Part shown: in pieces, positions 1 to 12,904 of the stretch
Numbering within the stretch: the first letter of the stretch is position 1
Layout of the letters: each line of letters begins with the position of its first letter
DNA from: Cruorifilaria tuberocauda
Lineage: Eukaryota; Nematoda; Chromadorea; Rhabditida; Onchocercidae
Direction of reading: 5' to 3'
Length of the DNA stretch: 64,000 bases
NCBI GenBank assembly: GCA_013365365.1
Contig: JABVXU010000295.1
Location: 1-64,000 of the forward strand
The notes under the pieces: model-generated
The model's input: the letters and a program-made list of their open reading frames with translations, nothing else
Database searches by the model: none
What the model was told of the DNA's origin: nothing
Translations under genes and position numbers: made by a program

Positions 1-18
1 ATGATGATGAAATTTTAG

Positions 19-391
19 CTTTTGGGAACAGGTATTATTGCACAATATCATCTGAACAATCATACTATTAATACATGGATTCAAATAAATGTCGGATGGG
101 GTTTTGCTATAACGTTATCTGTTATATCAGTTGCGCATATTTCCGGTAAATATTATTTATAATTAAAATTAGGCAGGATAATTTACCTGGAAAAGGTATA
201 GTACAAATAATAATAAGTAATTAAATTAAATCTATAGAGAATCACAATAAGTAATTAAATTAAATCTATAGAGAATGATAAATGTACTTAAAGAGATGAA
301 TGTATATTCATTTTAACAGTTCAGAGATAAAATTAACAAATTTATTTGAATGGAATAAAAAAAATGATAATATTCATATGATAAAAGGTTA

Positions 392-422
<31 letters not shown>

Positions 423-1604
423 CCCCTCATATTCTTTGCTAATTAGGTGGACATTTGAATCCGGCAATATCAATATTATTTTTCACGATGGGTGCATTGG
501 ATGCTGTATCCTTGGTAGTATATATCATCTCTCAAAATATCGGTGCATTTCTTGGTGCAGCTGCAACCTACATCGTCTACCTTGGTATGATATGCTTATA
601 CGATGGAAAAATTTTCCTCAAAAAATTATTTCTGTAACAAATTTTGCAAATTAAAAAGTAACTGTAATGTAATTATTTATTCATGCATATGTTTGTTTTC
701 CTTTGTTATTTTTAAATTCTTAAATTTGTCAATTATTCGTCATTGATAGGTTAAACAGGTAGGTTAATTGATAGGTTATTTCTATTCCTATGAACATTTA
801 TCATTATATTGGCAGTTATGATAAGATCAAATGAAAATTGCAGACGCAATAGATCAATTCGATCAAGGAATCAGATCGGTAGCTGGCCCAAATGGAACAG
901 CTGGAATCTTTGCGACGTATCCTCAACCATTTCTGTCACCCTTAGCAGCATACTTGGATCAGGTTTTTCATACTTTAACTCGATCATGAAAGTAACAATA
1001 ATCTTTTCACAAACAAAATTGAAGACAGGAAAAGGTCCACAATCATCAAACTATTATCTATTTTGGGATGAAAATGTTGAAATCAAGTTTTACGTTTTTC
1101 TATTATTCTGTTTACAAAAGAAATTTCCATGAATTCAGATTGTTGGAACAGGTCTACTTGCTTTTTGTGTATTGATGATTATTGATCCGCGGAATAAGAT
1201 TCCCTCCGCGGCTCATCCATTATTATTCGGTATATCGTTACTTGTCATTGGATGTGCATTCGGATGGAATTGCGGTTATCCGTTGAATCCAGCAAGAGAT
1301 TTCGCACCGCGATTATTCACTTATCTCATTTACGGAAAAAATGTTTTCACGTAAGTGATTGATATCCATTTCTAAAATCTTCAAATGCAAACGAGCAATA
1401 ATTTCAAATTAAATTAAATTATTCTACATGTTTACTCAATCAATCTAAGCATTATTTAGGTATCCATGGACAGGTTGGTTCCTAGTACCAATAATAGGTC
1501 CAATACTTGGTGCGTTAATTGGTGGTTGGCTTTATATATTGCTAGTTGGAAGTCATATACCGGAAGAAGAGAAAGCGCAGGAAGACATACGGTTAAGAGA
1601 GTAA
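19..1604 (+). CDS. Aquaglyceroporin (MIP family), 3' part of gene
   Basis: Membrane channel for water and small solutes such as glycerol. Five exons stay in frame: 19-145, 447-584, 844-962, 1139-1350, 1460-1604 (246 residues plus stop). The first NPA box is seen as SGGHLNPAISI in exon 2. The second is NPARDFAPRLF in exon 4, and the Asp after NPAR is the usual mark of aquaglyceroporins as opposed to strict water channels. Hydrophobic helices lie on both sides of each box, and the protein ends in a short charged tail (IPEEEKAQEDIRLRE). Exon 1 opens right after an AG acceptor, and the start codon and first helix are missing, so at least one 5' exon lies before the window. An overlapping reading of 809-1132 is a shadow. 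The family call is secure; which paralogue (C. elegans aqp-type) cannot be decided. Confidence 0.93.
395..423. repeat. (TC)n microsatellite in aquaporin intron
   Basis: Uninterrupted CT dinucleotides directly upstream of the polypyrimidine tract and acceptor of aquaporin exon 2 (AG at 445-446). It extends the pyrimidine-rich tract before the splice site. Confidence 0.9.
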
Positions 1605-3051
1605 TAAGGAAGTAAAGTAAAAGGGAACAAAGAGCACAATGATATTTGAAATTTTGAATTTAAATTGTTAAATGTAAAGAATTGAAATTTAAGTAAATTT
1701 ATTTGTAATTAAAATAAATGCATAATTGCAAGTTAATATTTTGTCAAATTAAAAAATTCACATCAATCAGATAAGCATTTTCCATTTTATTGTTCTCATC
1801 TTTTGTCTTGGACGTAAATGCATGGATTGTTTATTGTAATATGTCTTGTATTTCTCAACTTATTCACTTTGCATCAATTGCCTCAAATTGATTAATTTCG
1901 AGCTATTAACCAAAAAAACAAATTTAAATCTTCGCTTAAATATAGCGGAAAATCATTATAGCTAGTTATTGTTGAAGTAAACAATTTTGAAATCACAAAG
2001 CAAGGAATTTTTAATTTTAATTTTGAAACCGAAATAAGCAAGAAACTTTTAATCAATGAAAATCCATCGGATGATGACGTTTATAAAATGAGAAATTAAA
2101 GTTAAATATCAAGCAAAACAAAAAAAAAAAAATTATGAAATAACATATATACAATATAAGCATGACATTTAATCGATCGTTTTAAACCACAAAAATCAAT
2201 CATTTAATAATTCAGGTAAAAATTCATCTGGCCTAACTTCATCCCTACAATGATTTTTAAAAAAATGATTTTTTAAATTTAGAAATTATGAAGCATATCA
2301 AACAAAAGATTAATAATAATAATAATTAATGATAATAAATAAGGATAATAAATAATAATGATAATAATAATAGTAAATGTAATGTAACAATATCTTTGAT
2401 TTCTATCTTCTAGTGATAATTAATGAGTGGATATACTGAAATGGATCATGAAATTTTACTTTAAAATAATCGGAAATTTCATGCTGTTAACAAAAAAATT
2501 TTAGTTCTCCATTGAATTAGAAATTTGCATCTATAATTTGATAATTTCAACTTATCTAACTAACTGATAATGACATAACAGTACAGGATGTAATTTATGC
2601 TAAATTTGATTAAATTACTGATATTATCTTTATCATATTTGGGTTTAGTTAAACTTTATATGAAATGACGTTCCATTATATTTACACATATATATATATT
2701 TTTTTCATGTATAACTTTGTATAACTTTGTGTGACTTATAAGTAAAATAATGTTAAACTTACAGATAAAAGTAATTTACAATGGAAAGCTTTAACATTTA
2801 AATGTTTCATGTGTTTTCCACATACTGTCAGGAAAAGAGAGTAATTAGGAAGGTCAATGTTGATGATTCTATCTCAACCTCTGGCTATAAGACCCTTTAG
2901 ATTTCACTTAACTCAGAAGCTGATTCGGTAAAGTATGCAAAATATCAATAAACAATTTACAAAGGTTGCCAGGGCAACGCTTGTTTACATCCATCACGGA
3001 GAGAATGGTACCTCACAACATAAAGTGATATAACAACATCAATCAGATCGG
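1605..3051. other. Intergenic, AT-rich
   Basis: Between the aquaporin stop and the nph-1 start, both on the plus strand. It holds AT-rich simple sequence (TAA/GATAAT-like runs near 2310-2380, an AT run near 2680-2705) and no convincing open frame with splice sites. The aquaporin 3' UTR and nph-1 promoter must lie here, but I see no diagnostic motif. Confidence 0.6.
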
Positions 3052-6000
3052 ATGACATCAATTTTCACTCATTTTCTATCATTTCATATTGATCCGAGAC
3101 GATTACAAAAATTCCATGAACAGGTAAGAGATGAAAGTAAATTTTGGATGATTAAATTAATTGTGCAGAATCTGAGCGAAGAAAATCTCACTCAGTTATC
3201 ACTTTTGCTATCACTTTATCACTTTATTTCGTTCGTTTTATCAGCTCACTGATAAAACTGATAAACTGATAAACTGATAAAATATATATAATTCATGGAG
3301 CTTCTGAAATTTCTTTGAATTATTCGTTCGCAAAGTTCTTCAAATGATTTCACTGATGTTGATAAGCTATCAAATTTATTTATGAATTTTAAAATTAAGG
3401 TGGAAGAGTTAAGTAATCGGAAAGAATCACAGAAAAATGATAGCTCATTTGATGAAAATCATTTTCTAAAACATTGCGCTGATTTATGGAAACAATTGGA
3501 TAATTACAAACGGAAGATAGAAGGAATGAAAAATACCGGCGATCAGTCGAGTATCAAAGAAAATGTACTTGAAGATTTAAAAACAATGGCTGTAAGTTAA
3601 ACATGTATTAAATTCATAATGAACCAATTAGTCTTATGTTAATTAATTTGAGTTAATTAATTCGTTAAAGAATTACCTAACATGCAACGTTAAATGGAAT
3701 TAAGCAAAGTTTATATCACAAAAAATATCAAAAAAAAATAAACTGAACTAAGATAAACATTTAAACCTAATCGTACACATTTTAGATTATTGAATTCCCT
3801 AACGATCAATTTAGGATAAAAAAAAAATCAATAATGAATAGAATATATTACAGGATAAGTTATCAAATTTGATGAGTTCAAATAAAACTGCAACAGAGAA
3901 TGATTCTGTTAGAATGTCTCCAACTGAAAATATAAGGTAAAAATTTCATAATTTCACAGAATGCTATTTGAAAAAAAAACTATGTTAAAAAATTGAATTT
4001 GAAATTTTATAGAGAAGAAAAGATTCCAATGGAAGAAACGAATAATTTAAAAGAAGTGGATTCAGTAAAAATGAAAGATTCATCATCATCGTCATCATCA
4101 TCATCATCATCATCAGATCCAGATTATGATTCCGATCGTTCGATAGTTGAGGAACGAAATAGAATAGAAAAAATGAATTTAAAGTTAGACTTGTTTTTAA
4201 TTATTGTGACATTTATAATGATAGAGAAATTTGATAAGAGAAAAGAAGTAAGTTCCAATATTCCTTACAACTTACTACTAAGTCATCAGTAGTAAGTAAG
4301 TTGTAGAGAGTGTTGAAAATAAAGTTTTATTTCTATATTTTTCAAAATTGTCAGTATTATTTGGGATTGTTGACAATATGTGGAATATAAACTTGAAATA
4401 GTTATGGGAAGTATTTGAAGATTAATTCGGCTAATTTCTTCCTGTAATTAAGACTGTTGAAGTGGCTTGATTTTAAGTAGCACTACGGATTACTTAATAG
4501 TATTATCATGTCTAAAGAAGTTACTGAAGTAATTTTAAGAAAATTTTGCTAATTCTTTCGGTGGATCATCACTGTATTTCAAAGTTTACTATTAGAATGG
4601 ATAAACTTTTTAATTCAATAATTTCACAATTCTGATTTTAATTTTTTAGGGAAGAATTGAAAGATGCAGGAAGCACAGTAAACCGGAATAATCAATTCAT
4701 TGCCATAGCTAATTTCGAAGCACAAGCAAAAAATGATTTAACTTTGAAGGAAAATGATTTAGTGCGAATTATTGCTACTCGGTTGGTTTCAAAATTTTTT
4801 TCAAATTTGTCATTTTTATTCTTTCTCAAAATGATCATAATTGCTTGAGCAATTATTAATTTAGACAAGATGGTTGGTGGTTAGCAGAGAATGTAAACGG
4901 TGATCGTGGATTTATTCCGAAAACATTTCTGAGAGTTTGCGAAGAATGTGAAGAAGTAAGAGCAAAAGAGTCAAATATACCTTTGTCAGTGTCACAGCAG
5001 ACTGTTCCCACAAAAGTAAGGCAAGCTGAAAACTTCCGAATAATCAAAAATAATGAGATTGTTGAAAAATCAAAAGCTTCAGAAGAAAATGAGCAGCATG
5101 CAAATGTTAGTGGTGCAAGTACGTTTACAGAAACTTCAAATATTGCACAAGTTATCGAAACTAAAATTCTTGAAGAATCTGCCTCTGGCTCTGATAATAG
5201 CAAAATTTCGGGACAATATTTGAAGTTACCGGAGGCGAAAATTGCAAAAACTACCCTATCGGTAAATATTTTTTTCATTTTTTTAACTTATCAAACAAAT
5301 ATACTTTCATTAAATTATTTTATTTGAAGTTACCGGAGGCGAAAATCGCAAAAACTACCCTATCGGTAAACATTTTTCCCATTTTTTTAACTTATCAAAC
5401 AAATATAATTTCATTAAATTATTTCATGTTTATTTATCAATTCATAAATTATTTCCAGCGATCGCTCATTCAATCTGCAATTATACCAAATACATTTGAA
5501 AGAGATAATAATTACAGTAAGTTACTTAACAAATCTCAATTTCATTATGAATATTAAAATATTACTTACTTCATAATTTTAAATTTTATTGATAATGCAT
5601 GTATAAAATGATATACTCACACATCTTTTTCGAGTAAAAATCTAAAAAATATTTGAAACAAAGTCGGTATTTTGCTATAACTTTGTTTAAATGAAGTAAA
5701 TTATATTCCAATTGCAATTTGATAATATTTTTTTTCAGGTAATCATTTAACATATGAATGTTATTTGGCACCACGCCTCTGTAAATCAAATTATGCATTT
5801 CATGATATTTACTGGAATTATGAGGATAATAGAGTAAATTTTCTCGTATCCATTCTATTCATTTCTTTCTTTTCAATTATTTTTTGCTGGTAGAAGAATT
5901 TGTATAACTTCTATTTACAGTTACGAAAACGACGAGTTCGAGTAAGTAAAATGATCAAAGTAATTCGTTTGGATAAAGTACGATTGGATGGAATTGATGT

Positions 6001-8958
6001 TCATTGTCGATTGGTACGAGCGTATTTATCCGATGAAAAGAGTACGGAGGAAAAATATCAAATTGTAATCTTTCACAAATTTTTTCCTCACATCTCTCTA
6101 TCATTGTTATATAAAAATTAATTATTGATTGATTGAATTTAAAAAAGTTAAATAATTGAGCTAATAACTGTGAATCAGATAAAAATATTTGCCATATGAA
6201 TAATTTGTAATATCATTTTTAGAAATTAATAAATAATTTACAGGTGAGTAATGTTTATACAATCAAGGCATGCTTACGTACACGTGACCCACAAACGTGG
6301 ACTTTCTCTACATCGGTAAATGCATTACTTAAATTTTATCGGTTTGAAATTTCTTGTAATAAATATTGCTGTTAGTACGATGAAAATTATTAATTAGCAA
6401 GAAATGGTACTTAAGTTTGAAAAAAAGGTTGTAATTATTAACTGCTATAGTTAATTGGTTTCTTTAGATGATTTTTATGCTGCGACTGATTAGATATGAT
6501 TATGAAATTTTGACGAGAATCATGCTTACATAATTACGTACTTAAATTACTTACTAACTTACATACTTACTTAAATACATATTTAACTTAATAATCTTCA
6601 TGATATCATTCATATACTTTCTAATTAATTAATATTTTCTGGTGTTAAATTATCAATATTATAAAAATTTTTAAGAAAGATATACAGAAAGTACCACTTA
6701 ATTATCCATCGTTCATCGTACGTTCAAATTACAAGCAGAAAAGTGTAATGTTATGCCTGGAAGCTATTATCGTATTTAGCGATCATGTAAGTAATTAACT
6801 CTTAATTTAACTCTAAATTCTTAATTTTTCAGTATGAGAGAATAGAAAATGAAAACTACAAAAATTAACTTCATTTAATTGTTTATTTTTGATTTTTTAA
6901 AATTAAATTCATCCATACCTGACCGTATGAAATATACGTGATAATTGATCACTAGCAAACAGATTTTTAAGTAAGAAATAGAAAGATGATACTGTTGGTA
7001 ATTTGAAAGCTAACAATTATATACTGTAATTACAGGAAGGTGAAATGTCACAACAATCACTTGGCTGTGTTACTTTACCGATTATTGATGAAAATGGACA
7101 TTGTTGTATTCAAAACAAGTATTTTTTTTTGAGATTAATTAAATTGAACTCAAATATTTTATTTGAATTGAAATTTATTCGTTGATTTGCTAGCAGACGA
7201 ATAATTTGTCAGAAATTTGCTGATAAAAATTCAAATTTTGCAAGTAGTTGAGTTATAATTTCCAAAAAAAAAAAATTAATGAAACTTTAATTATTTTGAA
7301 TAAATAAAGTCCTCATCTTAATTAATTTTTCAAAAAATTTTCAGAAATTATTCCACAAATCTATTTACGCGCAATTCTCTTAACAAAAAAGGTACCAAAA
7401 TTTATGAAACAGATTATTCTCTTAACAGTAAAGATACCAAAAGTTATGAGACAGAGTATTTCCTTAACAGAAAAGGTACCAAAAGTTATGAAACGGAGTA
7501 TTTCCTTAGCAGAAAAGGTACCAAAAGTTATGAGACAGAGTATTTCCTTAGCAGAAAAGGTACCAAAAGTTATGAGACAGAGTATTTCCTTAACAGAAAA
7601 GGTACCAAAAGTTATGAAACAGAGTATTTTCTTAGCAGAAAAGGTACCAAAAGTTATGAAACAGAATATTTCTTTAGCAGAAAAGGTACCAAAAGTTATG
7701 AAACAAATGCATTTCCTTAACAGAAAAGGTACCAAAAGTTATGAAACAGCTATAGAACTTATTAAAACTACTGAAAGAATATCCTGGCAATTGTTTATAT
7801 GCTAGGGAATTTCCTAATGATACATGATGATATCCACTATAATATAACCTTGATCAAGCGTTAAGTTAACAGTAATGCTACGAAGTAAGATTTTAATAAT
7901 AAAATAAGCAAATGAAAATAACTCATATTGTTAATTTATTTCAAATAAGTTAAATTAATAAGAAATGAAATCTAAAATTTGAAAATAATGACTTTTCGAA
8001 ATTTAATTCTTTAACATTGAATTAAGAAAGTAAGTTTTGAATTTAAATGCACTGTTGAAGCTAAAGGAATTTAAATTATAGATGTAATCCCTGTAAATAC
8101 TCAAATTCAAATAACTTTTCGAGTATCGGATATTCCAAATGATATGGTTCATCAAGTTGAGTAAGTACATTACCGTTGGATTTATTCTATTTGAATTCCT
8201 AAAATAAATCTTGTTACTTAATTAAAAAAACTTAATTAAGAAATTTCAGAATAATCAATTAGTTAATTTATTCCTTTGCGTTAATTTCAGTTCATTGCCA
8301 GACATTTTCCTATGTCATGCATTGTTTCTACCGATGTTTTTCTATTATCGACGTTTGTTAGGTCAATTTTTGACAAAAGATTCCGATAATTGCAATAGTG
8401 CAGGTAATTTAATTATTATTTCCGAAAGTTTATTTTTTTTAATTTGAAAATAAACGCTTTAAAAAAGGCATTTAATTTGTTCGAAATGTTTCAGCACTTA
8501 AAGCTGAACCATTCCTTGCTACATTTCCGGCTATTGCTGATCAACCTGATATTATGGAAATGCTATGGCAACTTTGGAAATTTCATGAAAAAAATCTAAC
8601 AAATAAAAAGGTAATGAAAATTTTCGCATTTTCGATTTGTTCATTAATTAAACTTGTCATTTTGAAAAATTAGGAAAAAAAAATCTTTTAATTTTAGATT
8701 TCTGAAATTGAGGAAGCCGAACGATTCCGTTCATTCTTCCTAGCAACCGGATTTATTCTTCATCAAACCGTTCCAATGATGGAATTCAACTGGGCTGATC
8801 CTCGTTGCTTTGCCGATCGACAAATAAAACTTACTCATTTCCGGGAGCAATATTTACATCATTTTGATGCTATCAAATATCTTAGCAGACAACGTTGTCA
8901 TCCAATTAATGTATACAGTTATGCGGTTGATATTATTGGACCTCATGCAATCAGTTGA
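3052..8958 (+). CDS. nph-1: Nephrocystin-1 (NPHP1), 17 exons
   Basis: Ciliary transition-zone scaffold; in worms expected in ciliated sensory neurons. Exons: 3052-3123, about 3367-3591, 3854-3936, 4013-4183, 4650-4781, 4865-5261, 5459-5516, 5739-5833, 5921-6064, 6244-6315, 6676-6786, 7036-7118, 7345-7391, 8082-8160, 8291-8403, 8495-8610, 8698-8958; about 752 residues (human about 730). Domain order fits the family: N-terminal coiled coil (LWKQLDNYKRKIEGMK), acidic/Ser-rich linker with 12 Ser in a row (TCA repeat near 4080-4116), SH3 domain at about residues 199-252 (FIAIANFEAQ, DGWWLAENVNGDRGFIPKTF), then a nephrocystin homology region (DPQTWTFSTS, FLATFPAIADQPDIMEML). All phases close except the start of exon 2, where the AAG acceptor at 3366 is a phase-based guess. 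Exons 6 and 13 end in tandem duplications, listed separately. Confidence 0.93.
5217..5424 (+). repeat. 104-bp tandem duplication across nph-1 exon 6 donor
   Basis: Two near-identical copies, 5217-5320 and 5321-5424. Each contains the last ~45 coding bases of exon 6 (LKLPEAKIAKTTLS), the donor (ATCG/GTAAAT or GTAAAC) and ~60 bases of intron. Only the first donor keeps frame with exon 7: reading past it meets a stop at 5325-5327, and 104 is not a multiple of three. The second copy is therefore best read as an intronic exon-end relic with a decoy donor. Confidence 0.92.
7378..7745 (+). repeat. 42-bp minisatellite (9 copies) at nph-1 exon 13 donor
   Basis: The unit is anchored on GGTACC at 7391, 7433 (variant GATACC), 7475, 7517, 7559, 7601, 7643, 7685 and 7728. 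Spacing is 42 bp except the last step, 43 bp. The first copy is the real exon 13/intron border (AAAAAAG/GTACCA). Reading on in the exon frame, every unit is open and gives 14 residues of the type GTKSYETEYFLSRK, until a stop after copy 8. Both strands are open across the array because of the repeat's composition, so a minus-strand protein there is not supported. Confidence 0.93.
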
Positions 8959-11915
8959 TATTAAAATTTTTTTAAACTAAAAAAGCTTGGCTCTTTTAAG
9001 AATAGTTATAACGGAAAATGGTAGATAGAAATATATTAATAATTCCATCCTGGCTCAAATAATCAGATCAATTCCAGTAATTTTTTTTTTTTTGCCATTA
9101 TTACAATAACTATTTGTCTTGCATCATCTGATCTAACCATTAAATTTAATACTTTTCGAAATTATTGGATGATAAGAACAGCTTTCGGAACAGTTCCGAT
9201 CTAAAATCTAATTTAAGATGATATAAATTAAAAATGCAATCAGTTAATTATAGTTATTTAAGTATTTTCGGAAATTAAAATTTATTAAAAATCCCATAAC
9301 TTCACTTTCTGTTTCCTTGAAACCGAAAAACATTCTGAGAGATATATGTATGAAAGAAATTATTTGTCATCTGTAAATTGTATATCATCGTATCAATCGG
9401 AAATAAAAATGCTTTTTAATCATTTTTAATCTGACAGATACAATAAAATATTACTGGAATAAATGCGTATTTTATTAATGAAATTGGCTATCTCTTGTTA
9501 TACTTGGAATTGTAAGGAAATATTATCTTATAATTACATTCAAAATTAATTAAATGAACATCTGCTATATATAATCGTTAATTTTATCGATTTTTCATTC
9601 TACGAAAATTAAATTATGATCATGAACATTATTAGTTTTTCTTCCGTTCGGAACTATCAATGTTAGTTGTTGAGTATTTTGAGAGAAAGAAAAAAAGAAT
9701 AATTAATTATTGTATGTATCACCTGAAATGCTCTTCTTCCAATTGCAATATTTTTTACAGTAAGTTTGAATTTTTATTTGTTTTTTTTTTTTTAGTTTTT
9801 GTAATATGTAAATGTATGATGATATTAATTGGTTGATTAAATTAATCAAAAGTGCATAATAAATTTTGTTTCATTATTTTTTAACTTAAATAATTCTTTA
9901 ACAAGTTTAAAGTTCAAATATTCTTGATCATAAGGAATAAAAAAGAAATGTAAAAGGTAAAGAATAAAACTTTGCAGAGAGCTTGTAAAATAAATAATGA
10001 TTTTTGATTGAAGAATATGAATGAATGAACAAAACAAAAAAGGCATATATCATTATCATTTATAAGTTACTTCGACGAAATTTATCGGTTAGTTCTACTA
10101 AAGTGATAAAAGTAGATGGAATTCTATAGTACTATAATAGATTTAGAAATAATGAATTGAAAATGGATTTCTTATCAAGACAAGAGAACCAGTTTTATGA
10201 TTATTTAAGTTTGAAAATGAAACAAATCATTATTGTTAATTCCATGATTACTTAAATTTGGAAACAAAAGAAATGATTATTGATAACAGATGAAATCGAA
10301 TTTGTAAATTCCTTATCGAATTGTTATAATTCGATAAAAATTGATAATATTTTAAACATAGATAATAAAATAACAAATTATTTAAGCATGTATAATTTAA
10401 ATGTGAAGAAATCCATGATTTCCATAATATCACAATAATATTCCTGGCTAATGCTTCATCTCGTTTAGCTTATGCGCTAAATAACTGTTTGTTTTTAATT
10501 TAATTTACAATTCTTATTAGCATTGTATACGTTTGTATGTTTTTTTTTTCCTAACAATAATTTAATTACTCTTAGAAATTCATTACTAGAATGATTAAAT
10601 TACAGATATAACGTAATGGTAATGCTGGTAATCTTAATAGTTCAGATAATTAAGTCTTTACTTAAAGATATTAGATTATTCATCTTTCAGGGGCAATTTT
10701 CTTTTAATATTGTGAAAAATCATGCATGTGAAAAGGAAGTGAAGCGAAATTAAGATGTTTTTATTAAAGAAAAGATTCGAATTAATGCGAAATTAATGTG
10801 ATTGATTTGTAAAATTAATTAGTAGCTGAAGGCATTCAATATAAATTAAAGCAGGTATAATGCAGGAATTAATGTAACATTTTGTGAACTTGTTTTTGAT
10901 GATAAAGAGAGAGGAAGAGAGAGAGAGAGAGAGAGAGAGAGACTGGAACGGTACAATAAGTGATTTCCGATGGAATCTAGGGAAGAGAGAATTGGATGGA
11001 GAAGATTCGGGAGATGCTGTAACTTGTTTTGTATTATGGAACTATTTCCTCATATAACATTCCTTCAATTTAATTCACTTCAACAAAAACTTGCTTTTCT
11101 TTTGCTTTCTGAATGAAGCAAAAACAGCAATTATTTCCATGATATACCACTCTTTCATCCAAACCAATATGATATTTGCTGATTTCCTGATAATATTTAC
11201 AGTGGTTTAAATCACAGAATGATCAACTTTGAGGTAACTTCACTAATGTTATGATTTTAATGTTAAATTAGAAATATTTGATACCAAATTTGACATCCTG
11301 TAAAATAATTTTGGAGTTGTTAAGCTTCCTTCTCATATGCAGTCATACAGAACTATGATATTTTGTTTAAACTTCCAGTTTTCTCCCGTGATTTGTAATG
11401 CTTCCACTCATCATTGATGGAAATTTCTTTAGTCACCACTGTAGTTCAAAAAAGAGCTCCAGTGATCTGCTCAGGACAAGCACTACATAAACACACGATT
11501 CGGTTATTATTTTTATTCAATCACATATAATAGTTGATCATTCAATAAATACGTCAAAACTTGGCTGGATTCAATTTGATGCATAATATGCCTACGAAAT
11601 CTATGATTCTACTTCATTATAAAACTAACATTCAATAAATGGAAAAGCAAAAAGAAATAAACGACAAAAGCCATAAATAAATTAACAATAAAAATCGAAT
11701 GATCCTTCATCATTAGTAAATGGCAGGCTCAGAGTAGTAAAAAACGATCGGAAATTTGTAAAAAAAAGAAAGATTTCAAAAAGCCGAGAGGAACTTACTA
11801 AATAATTATCTTACATTTCGATTTAGATGTAATTTGTGCATATTCACGGGAATAAATCCTATCTATGTGTAAAATATTTAATTTGTTAATAACAGTATTT
11901 GAATACTGGGAAACG
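8959..11915. other. Intergenic between convergent nph-1 and ATP synthase delta
   Basis: About 3 kb of AT-rich sequence holding both 3' UTRs. A (GA)n microsatellite spans 10906-10942. Short open frames at 9846-10046 and 10248-10433 on the minus strand are AT-rich, lack splice context and look like chance. Confidence 0.6.
10906..10942. repeat. (GA)n microsatellite
   Basis: Run of GA dinucleotides with one GGAA interruption near its start, in the gap between nph-1 and the ATP synthase delta gene. Confidence 0.9.
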
Positions 11916-12904
11916 TTACTTCTCGATACTATGAGCTGCTTTTACTAGTGCCTCGTATGTCTCTATTTCAATTTGTATCACAGCTCGCGCATCATCTTCC
12001 ATCGCCTCATGGGCACGTCGCTGCGCCGAGCTCAGTTCTTCTTCAGCCTTCTGCAAATAAAACAGCTTTTTCATTCAAACTGAGCATAAAAAAAAATGCA
12101 ATTTTGAATGAGGATAGTCTATGATAGTATTGTAAAAAATATTTACAAATTAAGACTAGAAAAATTAAATAGAGATCTACAAGAATGTACCGCTAAATCG
12201 ATATCCTCAACTCTGACTGCTTCTTCCGCCAGAATTTGACAAGAACCATCTGGATTCATAGAAAGAGTACCAGATGAGGCAAAATATTGGAAACTTTTAT
12301 CTGAAATATAAAAAATACTCCTAAATATAAGCAATTCACAACATAGATGTATTCAATTTTCACTTGATATTCAAATTTGGTAATTTACCATCTTTGTCCA
12401 CAATTCGAACAACACCCGGTTTCAGCATTCCTAACACCGGGACATGTTTTGGTAGGATACCAATTGAGCCATTCAAGGTAGAAATATCAACCTGCTTTAC
12501 TACAGTATCATTAAAGAAAACCTGTAATATAAAAATATACGAAAATATCTCTGATAATAATTGCAAGTTAAACTTTATTTAATCTAAACAGTAATTCTTG
12601 TTATCCATTAAAAGATCACTACATTTGCAATTCAATTCGAAATCTTCGAAATTATAACTTAACTTCCAATGGTAGCAGCTCTGACTGAAATTTCGTTTTG
12701 AAATCTAAGTTGAAAGGAATGTTTAGTAAACCATGTAATACTGCTCAAACTAAAACATCGTCATACCTCAACAGGTGATGCAAAGGTCAATCGTAATTCC
12801 TCAGCATTTACTGGTTCTTTTGCTGCACTATGTGCAGTTTCTGTTGCAGCGTAACATCGCCGTAAAATATTCGACAATCTATGAATGCTACGCCTTGATA
12901 ACAT
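11916..12904 (-). CDS. ATP5F1D: Mitochondrial ATP synthase subunit delta (F1 central stalk)
   Basis: Subunit of the F1 central stalk, equivalent to bacterial epsilon, acting in the mitochondrial matrix. Four exons in transcript order: 12767-12904, 12389-12521, 12191-12300, 11916-12050. Together they give 171 residues, matching the usual ~168, and all junctions are in phase. The N terminus (MLSRRSIHRLSNILRRCYA) is basic and lacks acidic residues, typical of a mitochondrial presequence, which supports this start. The beta-sandwich follows (NGSIGILPKHVPVLGMLKPG, FFASSGTL-like FQYFASSGTLSMNPDGS). The protein closes with the helical hairpin (KAEEELSSAQRRAHEAMEDD). It is a single-gene unit with about 3.2 kb upstream to SSBP. 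Identification is firm. Confidence 0.95.

Noticed and set aside
4013..4292. nph-1 exon 4 extended through the strong GTAAGT donor at 4248
   Set aside because: The extension is phase 0 while exon 5 needs phase 2, and it adds an out-of-place hydrophobic stretch. The donor at 4184 gives the correct phase and continues the charged linker.
4856..5278. Minus-strand 140-residue ORF
   Set aside because: Exact antisense of nph-1 exon 6, whose plus-strand reading continues the SH3 domain in phase.
7361..7735. Minus-strand 124-residue repeat protein across the nph-1 minisatellite
   Set aside because: It is the reverse reading of the 42-bp array; open only because the unit has no stop in that frame and its length is a multiple of three. 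The plus-strand splice context explains the sequence.
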